A stretch of 64,000 nucleotides of DNA from Cutibacterium namnetense (GTDB lineage Bacteria; Actinomycetota; Actinomycetes; Propionibacteriales; Propionibacteriaceae). Below the pieces are notes generated by a model. That model searched no databases. It had not been told where the DNA came from and saw only the letters and a list, made by a program, of their open reading frames with translations. The DNA is taken from positions 411,279 to 475,278 of the forward strand of contig NZ_LWHO01000003.1 in the NCBI RefSeq assembly GCF_001642025.1. Reading direction: 5' to 3'. Positions 9,725-17,056 of the stretch are shown here, one piece after another (within the stretch, counting starts at the first letter, position 1; every line of letters begins with the position of its first letter). The position numbers and the translations under genes are program-made.

Positions 9725-11245
9725 ATGGACTACCACTCACTTGCGCAACGAATACTCGATCTTGCTGGCGGACCCGACAACATCCAGTCCTTTACCAATT
9801 GCATGACGCGGCTGCGTCTCGACCTCGTCCGGACGCAGACTGCTGACGCCGAGGCCATCAAGGAGCTGGACGGGGTCCTCGGAGTCGTCGAGGGCAAGCA
9901 GCTGCAGGTCGTAGTTGGGCCCGGGCATGCGGAAAGACTACGGACAGCCTTCGGTGAGGTCATGGGATCGGCGGGCTCAGCTCCTGCGACAGTCACAGAT
10001 CCGACGGCGCAAGACGCATCGTGTAGTACCGCAAGGCGGGATGGCGATTCTGTGACGGCCCAGACAGAGCTCACTCGAGTGGCCCCAGAAGGTGATACAG
10101 ATCTGGCCGTTCGCACCAAGAAAAAGGTGCGAAGCAAGCAAACATCGCGGGTGCATGCGATATTTCGTCACGTCGGGAATATCTTCGCCCCAATCATTCC
10201 AGGATTCATTGCCTGTGGATTAGTGAGCGCCATCTGCGGGATGTGGAAGGCGATCGATCCGACCGTCACCAGCGACGAGTGGTTTCTGGTTCTGGTTGGT
10301 CTGGGAGGTATCATTACTGCCTCGCTCAACCTCATTGTGGGCCACAACACGGCTCAAGAATTTGGTGGCAGTCCGATCTTAGGTTTCATCGCAGGCGGAG
10401 TTCCATATATGCCGGCTCTGGCTGGTAGGGCAGCAACAGACACGACAGCTGCTATTGCGGTGACGATCCCAATCTTCGGGGAGCTTCAGCCGGGGCTGGG
10501 AGGCGTCATCGGCGTCATGATCACCGCGTGGCTGTTCGCCGGCGTGGAAAAATGGTTGAGAAGAATCATCCCGGCTGTCCTTGAGCTCTTCCTTGTACCG
10601 GCAGTAACTCTGCTTCTCGGGGCTGCAGCGTCAATCTTCGTGATCATGCCGCTGCCATCCCTACTTATGAGGGGTCTTACCTGGCTGCTGGTCGATTTCG
10701 CGCTTGCCAAAGGTGGGATTATCGGCGGATTTATCCTCGCGACCCTATTTTTACCCATGGTGATGTTGGGCATCCATCAGGGGCTTACCCCAATTCATGC
10801 TCAACTCATTGCCAATCATGGTTTCACCGAGCTACTTCCCATCCTCGCGATGGCGGGCGCCGGTCAGGTAGGAATGGCCGTCGCCATTCTCATGAAGACC
10901 AGAAAACCAAGGCTGCAGTCCGTGATTAAGAGTGCATTGCCGATTAGCATCCTTGGTGTGGGTGAGCCGCTGATTTACGGCGTCTCCTTACCATTGCTAT
11001 ACCCCTTTCTTACCGCATGTCTTGGCGGCGGCTTTGGAGGCGCTTTTGTAGCATGGGGAATGCAGCATTCCGGAGCATTTGGGTCCCAGGCCTTAGGGCT
11101 CTCGGGCTTGCTTATGGCGCCGGTGATTTCCAGCAGTGGATGGAGCTGGTATCTCGGTGGTTGGCTCATATCGGTAATCATGGGCGCTGTGCTTACTTTT
11201 CTATTCGGCTTCAGAGAGTCCATAGCCGACCGAATTATAGATTGA
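9725..11245 (+). CDS. murP: PTS EIIBC transporter, MurNAc (glucose-superfamily) type
   Basis: The protein has 506 residues. The EIIB domain (about 1-85) carries the phosphorylated cysteine Cys26 in NCMTRLRLDL. A polar linker (about 95-140) precedes an EIIC domain of the glucose family with about ten hydrophobic segments. The start is ATG 9725 after GGGAGGAAG. No EIIA domain is fused, so phosphate would come from a separate glucose-type EIIA elsewhere in the genome, as for E. coli MurP. The position directly after murQ argues for MurNAc uptake as MurNAc-6-phosphate. Other amino sugars or beta-glucosides remain possible from sequence alone. Confidence 0.88.
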   Translation: MDYHSLAQRILDLAGGPDNIQSFTNCMTRLRLDLVRTQTADAEAIKELDGVLGVVEGKQLQVVVGPGHAERLRTAFGEVMGSAGSAPATVTDPTAQDASCSTARRDGDSVTAQTELTRVAPEGDTDLAVRTKKKVRSKQTSRVHAIFRHVGNIFAPIIPGFIACGLVSAICGMWKAIDPTVTSDEWFLVLVGLGGIITASLNLIVGHNTAQEFGGSPILGFIAGGVPYMPALAGRAATDTTAAIAVTIPIFGELQPGLGGVIGVMITAWLFAGVEKWLRRIIPAVLELFLVPAVTLLLGAAASIFVIMPLPSLLMRGLTWLLVDFALAKGGIIGGFILATLFLPMVMLGIHQGLTPIHAQLIANHGFTELLPILAMAGAGQVGMAVAILMKTRKPRLQSVIKSALPISILGVGEPLIYGVSLPLLYPFLTACLGGGFGGAFVAWGMQHSGAFGSQALGLSGLLMAPVISSSGWSWYLGGWLISVIMGAVLTFLFGFRESIADRIID

Positions 11246-11318
11246 CCGGCGAGGTGGTTTATCCGATAGGACTACGAACTGGTTGCATATTCATCGATAG
11301 CGAGAGAAAGACCAGAGT

Positions 11319-12257
11319 ATGTGTTTCTTGGGTGTCGACATTGGTGGAACGAGTGTAAGGTCCCTCGTTACCGATGCAGGCGGGAGAGTACTAGGTTATC
11401 AACGATTTGCGCGCGTCAGTCGCCGCTCATTGTGGCAGGTTCTCAATGACTGTCTGAACGCTGTGTTGGCTGAATCTGCGGTTGCACATGTGGAAGCAGC
11501 TGTCATCGGTGCTGCAGGCGCTGGCTTGTCTGGCGGCCGTGATGTCTGCCAGAGCGTCGACAAAGCATTTCGCGCCACGGGTCTCGGTGTCGTCCCCCAG
11601 GTGGTGACCGATATCGAGATTGCTTACTGGTCTGCTGCAACTTCGGGTGATGGGTCCATTCTCGTGGCAGGCACCGGGGCGATAGCCGGTCGCTTCTCAG
11701 AATGGCGTTGTGTCGATCGTCGAGATGGATCCGGATGGCTGTTGGGTGATTATGGCTCGGGTTACTGGATTGGGAGAAAAGCCTTGCGAGCCGCGACGGC
11801 GGACCTTGATGGGCGAGGCCCGAGTACCGCTATCACCCGCGGGGTTATCGAGGTTCTCGGATTGCCCGGTGGATGCACCGTTCAGGATCTCATTGGCGTG
11901 ACGAAGGAGCTTCGGCCGGCAGACGTCGCAAGTTTTGCTCGCGTCGTACTGTCTGCCCGAAACGACAAGATCGCGTCGATCATTATGGCTGCCGCGGCAT
12001 CAGAGTTGGTGACGACTGTGGCAAGCATCGGTGCTGAGCGCGTCATCCTGGCAGGAGGCTTGCTCGCGCCGAATGCCAGTCATTGCCAACAACCTAACGC
12101 GTTGCGGGCAATGGTGGAGGAATCGCTGGGCGGATGCAAATACGCGAGCTATCCGGTCGTCGGGGCATGTTGGGCGGCCGGCCGCGCAAGAGGTATCGAG
12201 CTGGACAAAGTTGATCTGCTCAATGCATTGGAGATGCGTTCGGATTCCAGGAGATGA
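11319..12257 (+). CDS. BadF/BadG-type sugar kinase, probable MurNAc/GlcNAc kinase
   Basis: This 312-residue ASKHA-fold kinase starts with the ATP phosphate-1 loop LGVDIGGTSVRSLV. It has AGTGAIAG near residue 112, then DGSGWLLGDYGSGYWIG (about 129-146), a motif of N-acetylglucosamine kinases and MurK. MurK of Clostridium phosphorylates both MurNAc and GlcNAc at O6. In this operon such a kinase would capture non-phosphorylated amino sugar released inside the cell, for example after splitting a disaccharide. The gap of 73 bp to murP and the overlap with the next gene place it in the operon. Substrate is inferred. Confidence 0.82.
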   Translation: MCFLGVDIGGTSVRSLVTDAGGRVLGYQRFARVSRRSLWQVLNDCLNAVLAESAVAHVEAAVIGAAGAGLSGGRDVCQSVDKAFRATGLGVVPQVVTDIEIAYWSAATSGDGSILVAGTGAIAGRFSEWRCVDRRDGSGWLLGDYGSGYWIGRKALRAATADLDGRGPSTAITRGVIEVLGLPGGCTVQDLIGVTKELRPADVASFARVVLSARNDKIASIIMAAAASELVTTVASIGAERVILAGGLLAPNASHCQQPNALRAMVEESLGGCKYASYPVVGACWAAGRARGIELDKVDLLNALEMRSDSRR

Positions 12258-12262
12258 TGACG

Positions 12263-13267
12263 ATGAAAACTGACAGGCCAATCACTCGCAGGGCCGTGCT
12301 ATCAACAACGTGTGCTGCGACTTTGACAGCGATGATGAGTCCGGTTGTCACCGCAAAGGCCGAGGAAGATCTCGGCAGGCCAACGGTCGTGTGGCAGCAA
12401 TGTGTCCGGAGGGCGTTAGGGCGTTTTCCGACCGGAGGTGGCTACCACACCGGCAGGGATATTCCGCCCGGTTTTCAGCAGACCGCGTGGACAGGGCTAG
12501 ACCGTGCGGTTCGGGTCCGGGCGACTGGAGCATGCGTGGACCCTCGCTTCGCGACGCCGTCGTTCTGCTCCTCGGCCACGTATCTTCTCCTGCTGAAGAG
12601 CCTTGAACTCTACGAGAGAACCTGCGGTATCACGCCGCCGAGGCAAGAGTGGGAATACCTCAAGCCGTACACAGTGAAGAATAGGTCTTACCCGATCCAG
12701 ACTGATGGAGTTGGTGCGTGGGGGCGTGCAAACGCCAACGGTCCAGGTGTGGCCGAATTGGTTCACGAATTAAAAATCGGTACCAACTTATATATTGGTA
12801 CGGCTAGCGAGTACGAGAATCCATGGGATCGCAACGAGATATTCGCGAGTGTCCGCAGACTCGACTTCATGAAAATATTCTGGAATGACGAGATCGGGAA
12901 AGATGAACGTGGCCACATGGTGCTTGTCTTAGGGCGGTCGCGTCACTGTGACCGCTTCGGGCGCAGGGCGGGAACCATTCGCTACTGGTCATCCAATGGA
13001 TCGCAGACTGACATCAATGGCGGTTATGGAATTCGGTGTGTCTGTGAAGACAAGATCCATCGCGCTGTCGTAACGCGAGTCAACCGACCCTGGAATCTGT
13101 GGAACACCGATGTGATGGGTCCTACCGACGTCTGCGCGCCGTTGGCTGAGATCGCTGCCGACAGGAGCATGGCTCCCGACGAGATGAGGCGACTGGTTGA
13201 CGCTAAGAGCTATTGGCCGAGCCGGTCGGAGGGATCGCACGGTGCTAACGAGAGGTGCATGAGATGA
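12263..13267 (+). CDS. Tat-exported putative Cys/His hydrolase of unknown family
   Basis: The protein has 334 residues from ATG 12263, which follows AGGAGA at 8 nt; ATGs at 12254 and 12257 are alternatives. The N-terminus has a twin-arginine signal (ITRRAVLS, hydrophobic to about 30, AKA before a likely cleavage site). The mature part resembles a papain/NlpC-like arrangement: Cys102 at a helix start (SFCSSATYLL), His218 before a strand (RGHMVLVLG) and Asn245 (YWSSN) as a possible third residue. Between them lies a conserved-looking GRANANGPG loop. I do not recognise a named family. Location between a MurNAc kinase and a phosphoglycosidase suggests muropeptide amidase or peptidase activity outside the cytoplasm, which is inference. 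It overlaps GH1 by ATGA. Confidence 0.75.
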   Translation: MKTDRPITRRAVLSTTCAATLTAMMSPVVTAKAEEDLGRPTVVWQQCVRRALGRFPTGGGYHTGRDIPPGFQQTAWTGLDRAVRVRATGACVDPRFATPSFCSSATYLLLLKSLELYERTCGITPPRQEWEYLKPYTVKNRSYPIQTDGVGAWGRANANGPGVAELVHELKIGTNLYIGTASEYENPWDRNEIFASVRRLDFMKIFWNDEIGKDERGHMVLVLGRSRHCDRFGRRAGTIRYWSSNGSQTDINGGYGIRCVCEDKIHRAVVTRVNRPWNLWNTDVMGPTDVCAPLAEIAADRSMAPDEMRRLVDAKSYWPSRSEGSHGANERCMR

Positions 13268-14694
13268 AGCGCATTCTGTGGGGTGGGGCTACCGCTGCCA
13301 GTCAATATGAGGGTGGGTTCTACGATGGGAAGGGACTAGATACCCAAGACTGTCGTCGGTGGGTGCCGCGATTGTCAACCGATACGGTGCAAACGCGTCT
13401 TCTTACCGAGGCTGATGTACAGCGCGCGAAGAATTCATCTCCCGATGATTGCTCATTCCCATTCCGTATGGGCTCGCGAGGTTACGAATACTGGGAGTCG
13501 GACCTACACAATATTATGAGTCTAGGTTTGGACATATATCGGCTCTCGATTAGTTGGTCCCGCTTGTTTCCTACTGGTTTTGAGGAGCAGCCCAATCCGG
13601 AGGGTGTGGCGTACTATGACCGGATTATCCGGGCTCTAGTAAATGCCAAGATTAAAGTCTTCGTCACGATCAATCATTATGCGATTCCTATTGCGATCAT
13701 CGACCGATACGGTGGCTGGCGGCACCGCGACGTGATTGACCTATACCTTAAGATGGCTAAATTTGTAGTCAACCGATGGCGGGACGATGTAGATTATTGG
13801 CTGCCAATAAACGAGATTAATTCCGGATATTTTAGTCCCTATAATGGACTCGGAATTATTGGATCTGACGACCGTAATTATGATTACGAATCTGTCTTTA
13901 ATGGTCTCCACTACCAAATGGTAGCAAGTGCGCTAATCACAAAGTATGGTCATGAAACCGGAGTGCGGGGAAAATTTGTGTGCATGGTGAGCTGTTTTAA
14001 CTATTATGCGCTCCACCCCAGGCCTGAGGACAACTTGAAGCTCGTTCACGACGAGCAGATCAACCAGTGGTGGTGTGCAGACGTACTTGCCACAGGTGAA
14101 TACGGGTATTATGCAGAGAAGTTCTTGAATGATCATGGGGTAGTGCTCGACGTAACAGACAAGGACCGTGAGGCACTAATGTCACATACCTGTGACATCG
14201 TGTCGTTTTCGTACTATTCATCGTCAATCTGTAGCGTCGACGAAAAGCGTGAGCAAGTCCCCGGAAATCTGGTGGCGACATTGCGGAATCCCAGTTTGGA
14301 AACTACCGAGTGGGGATGGCAGATAGATCCTATCGGCTTGAGAATTGCGGCTCACAAATTCTTCGATCGGTATCGAAAGCCTGTAATGGTCGCCGAGAAT
14401 GGCTTGGGTGCGCGCGATAATGTCGACTCTGACGGGCGAATTCGTGACGATTATAGAATATCTTATTTCGAGCGTCACATGGCGCAGGCTGAGCTTGCAG
14501 CTCGGGAGGGTGTTGATATAGAAGCGTACTTCGTTTGGGGCATTATTGATATCGTCAGCGCCGGTAGTTGTGAAATGGAGAAAAGGTACGGTGTCATCTA
14601 TGTCGACGCAGATAACGAAGGGCGGGGAACGTACAGAAGATTGCCGAAAGATAGTTTCTATTGGTATCGCGACTTCATTGCCTCTCATAGGTGA
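13264..14694 (+). CDS. GH1 6-phospho-beta-glycosidase
   Basis: This 476-residue protein is a GH1 (beta/alpha)8 barrel. The acid/base is in LPINEIN (about residue 183; NEI as in many phospho-glycosidases rather than NEP). The nucleophile is in VAENGLG (about 379). The phosphate-site motif is SCEMEKRYGVIYVD near 438-451, where Ser, Lys and Tyr normally hold the 6-phosphate. It hydrolyses a disaccharide-6-phosphate delivered by a PTS. ATG 13264 overlaps the previous stop as ATGA. Codons are visibly more A/T-rich than in neighbours. The substrate could be cellobiose, an aryl-glucoside, chitobiose or GlcNAc-MurNAc, and sequence does not decide. Confidence 0.9.
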   Translation: MKRILWGGATAASQYEGGFYDGKGLDTQDCRRWVPRLSTDTVQTRLLTEADVQRAKNSSPDDCSFPFRMGSRGYEYWESDLHNIMSLGLDIYRLSISWSRLFPTGFEEQPNPEGVAYYDRIIRALVNAKIKVFVTINHYAIPIAIIDRYGGWRHRDVIDLYLKMAKFVVNRWRDDVDYWLPINEINSGYFSPYNGLGIIGSDDRNYDYESVFNGLHYQMVASALITKYGHETGVRGKFVCMVSCFNYYALHPRPEDNLKLVHDEQINQWWCADVLATGEYGYYAEKFLNDHGVVLDVTDKDREALMSHTCDIVSFSYYSSSICSVDEKREQVPGNLVATLRNPSLETTEWGWQIDPIGLRIAAHKFFDRYRKPVMVAENGLGARDNVDSDGRIRDDYRISYFERHMAQAELAAREGVDIEAYFVWGIIDIVSAGSCEMEKRYGVIYVDADNEGRGTYRRLPKDSFYWYRDFIASHR

Positions 14695-14721
14695 GTGAAT
14701 CACAATCAAGGAGGATTGGTC

Positions 14722-15033
14722 ATGTCCAACGTTTTACTAGTTTGCTCTGGCGGTATGTCGAGTGCGATCGTTCTCAAGAATTTGGAAAAGGAATTTCAGA
14801 AGCTTGGCGAGCCGCTTCACGCTAAAGCTGTCGGGTCAGGGCAAGCGCAGGACGAGATATCGACAGGAGAGTGGGATCTTGTCTTGGTAGCTCCCCAGGT
14901 GCGAAACAGGTTGAAGACTTTTCAACAGTACGCCGATCAACGTGGAATATCGATTTGCGCGATTCCTCCGCTTGCCTACGGTCCGCTCGGTGGTTCGGAA
15001 CTCGTAAAGACTGTCAAAGAACATCTCGGGTGA
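14722..15033 (+). CDS. PTS EIIB, lactose/cellobiose family
   Basis: This 103-residue cytoplasmic phosphocarrier starts at ATG 14722 with AAGGAGGA 6 nt upstream. The phosphorylated cysteine is Cys8 in LLVCSGGMSS, the signature loop of lactose/cellobiose IIB proteins. It receives phosphate from the IIA encoded at 16333 and gives it to the sugar bound by IIC. It is separated by 27 bp from the GH1 gene and by 5 bp from IIC. Sugar specificity cannot be read from IIB. Confidence 0.93.
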   Translation: MSNVLLVCSGGMSSAIVLKNLEKEFQKLGEPLHAKAVGSGQAQDEISTGEWDLVLVAPQVRNRLKTFQQYADQRGISICAIPPLAYGPLGGSELVKTVKEHLG

Positions 15034-15038
15034 TCAGC

Positions 15039-16302
15039 ATGGAGAAGTTCTTTGACTTCTTGGATAGGAGAGTGGCTGGCCCGATGTCGATGGTATCGGA
15101 GCAGCGGCATATCCGGGCCATTCGGGACGGCGTTATTTCCGCTATCCCCTTCATTATTGCCGGTAGCTTTATTCTCATCATAGCAGCTCCGCCGGTGCCT
15201 GAAACATCGGGATTTGCTATGTGGGCGAAGAGCCACGCGGAACAGATTCTCGTTCCATACCGTATGACGTTTGGAATCATGTCCCTATATGTATGCTTTG
15301 GCGTCGGCTCAAGCCTTGCTCGTAGTTACGATCTTGATGGCCTCGCTGGTGGTCAACTTGGTGTCGCCGTATTTCTACTTAGTTTGACTCCAAAGACGTT
15401 TAAGGGCGGCATCTATTTGGCTCTCGATGGTCTAGGATCGAAAGGACTTTTTCCAGCAATGATCTTGGCGTTGCTGGCAGTCGAAGTGATGCGCGTCTGT
15501 TACAAGTATGACCTGACGTTCAAGATGCCAGAGCAGGTGCCAGAATCCGTCAGCAGATACTTTGGGGCGGTCGTTCCTACCTTCATCGTTATGGGTGTGA
15601 TGGCTCTGGTATCTGTCGTTTTCAAGATTGATATCGTCGACGCCGTACAGCAAGGACTGTCGCCCCTAGTCAAAGCTGGCGACTCGTTGCCAGGAGTATT
15701 GGTGCCAGCCTTCCTAGTTGTCTTTCTATGGTTCTTCGGAATTAGCGGAGATTCCGTAGTTGGATCGGTTGCTAGGCCGGTGTGGTTGCAGTATCTGAGC
15801 GATAACGCGGATGCCGTGGCTGCCAGCACTCCGGCTCCTCATATTGCGCCGGAGACATTTTTTCAGTGGTTCGTCTCCATCGGGGGATCTGGGGCAACCA
15901 TAGGCCTGGTTATTGCTGGATTTTTGGTCGGGAAAGCCAAGTACACGAAGTCAATCACGCGGGCGGTCGCAGTTCCAGCGCTATTCAACATCAGTGAACC
16001 GATCATGTTCGGTCTTCCTGTCATGATGAATCCGTTTTTTTATTGTTCCATTTCTGCTGACTCCATTGATCTTATGCGTGGTGACTTGGTTCGCCTTCCG
16101 CTGGGGATTTGTGACCTATATGGCCGTGCAACCTCCATGGACGTTGCCGGCTCCGATAGATGCGTTCTTAGCGACAGGTGGCGACTGGCGTGCCGTCATC
16201 CTGTGCCTGATGAATATATTAATCTCGACCGTCGTCTACTATCCGTTTATGAGGATGTATGACAGGGATCAACTCAAAAAAGAGCAATATGAAAAATGGT
16301 GA
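15039..16302 (+). pseudogene. PTS EIIC, lactose/cellobiose family, frameshifted at a T7 run
   Basis: This is the membrane permease of the second PTS, starting at ATG 15039. The frame encodes MEKFFDFLDRR and about 330 residues of typical IIC with eight or so membrane spans, up to VMMNP. At the T7 run (16035-16041) it leaves frame. Read with six T, the sequence continues as PFFIVPFLLTPLILCVVTWF and runs to the stop at 16300-16302, giving a normal protein of about 420 residues. As written, translation goes out of frame and ends at 16262, losing the last membrane segments and the C-terminus. It may be a broken gene, a slippage-controlled gene or a base-calling error. Confidence 0.9.
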
Positions 16303-16332
16303 CGCATGACGTCGGACTATAGGGGCGGTGAC

Positions 16333-16671
16333 ATGGATAGTGCGGCCGTGATGTCAGAGGTTGAAACCGCGATTTTCGCCATTATCACCAGTGCTGGCGA
16401 GGCGCGTGCGTCGCTGTACGAGGCTCTTGAGAAGGCACGGGCTGGACAGATGGTGGAGAGCCAACAATGCATGAGCCAGGCGGATATGCAGTTAAGGACA
16501 GCCCACGATGTGCAGACCGACCTCATCACGCGTGATCTCAACGGCTCGCTGCCGATGTCGCTTCTGCTCGTCCATGCCCAAGATCAGTTGATGACGACGA
16601 TGTCAGAACAATCTCTCATTGAACAAATGATTTTGTTAATTCGTGACATGGAGGTGAAGCGCGGGAAGTGA
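16333..16671 (+). CDS. PTS EIIA, lactose/cellobiose family
   Basis: This 112-residue all-helical phosphocarrier takes phosphate from HPr. The active histidine is His81 in LLLVHAQDQLM, the family signature, and the length matches the trimeric IIA-Lac/IIA-Chb proteins. ATG 16333 follows AGGGGCGGTG, while ATG 16306 lies nearer the IIC stop but lacks a ribosome site. It is the last gene of the carbohydrate island, and a 385-bp gap without a gene follows. It looks intact, although the IIC it serves is frameshifted. Confidence 0.92.
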   Translation: MDSAAVMSEVETAIFAIITSAGEARASLYEALEKARAGQMVESQQCMSQADMQLRTAHDVQTDLITRDLNGSLPMSLLLVHAQDQLMTTMSEQSLIEQMILLIRDMEVKRGK

Positions 16672-17056
16672 GTACTCGGTCATCGTGAACGTGATCTTTG
16701 GGATATCGCCGCCTGCCTTCGTGTGGTGAGCGGGTATGCGGCGCAGCCCAGGTTGCTGATCGATAACGTGAACGCGATGCGAGGGCCAGTCTGCCGATCG
16801 TCAGGTATAGATATCCGGGGGCTAGGCGCAGCGCCACGGCATGATGATCTGCCTGCGGATGCGAGCCGGCCTCGTTACGTTGGGCACGGGATGGTTCCAC
16901 GCATGCTCTCCCCGTCATCCCACCGAGTAGTACGACATACCTACCGCTCGTGCCGGGGTCGCATCGGGGATGATCCGAGGTGTCGTTGGTGCCGACTACT
17001 CTGTCCTGGTCGGCACGATCCCAAGTGCTTGGGGTCGGAATGTGAAAGGAGTGCCT
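16672..17056. other. Gene-free interval between PTS IIA and dnaE
   Basis: These 385 bp hold no reading frame with recognisable protein or good start. The open frames on both strands here are unlike any family I know. The only clear structure is the hairpin at 16989-17016. The interval presumably contains the island terminator and the dnaE promoter, but I could not place a convincing -35/-10 pair. Confidence 0.5.
16989..17016. repeat. Inverted repeat upstream of dnaE
   Basis: Perfect 8-bp arms, GTGCCGAC and GTCGGCAC, lie around a 12-nt loop. The structure ends 40 bp before the dnaE start. It could be a hairpin in the dnaE leader, an operator or a chance repeat. No T-run follows. Confidence 0.4.

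Noticed and set aside
12785-12806. GTACCAA/TTGGTAC dyad inside the exported Cys/His protein gene
   Set aside because: It is explained by the coding repeat IGTNLYIGT in the protein, so there is no need for a regulatory role.
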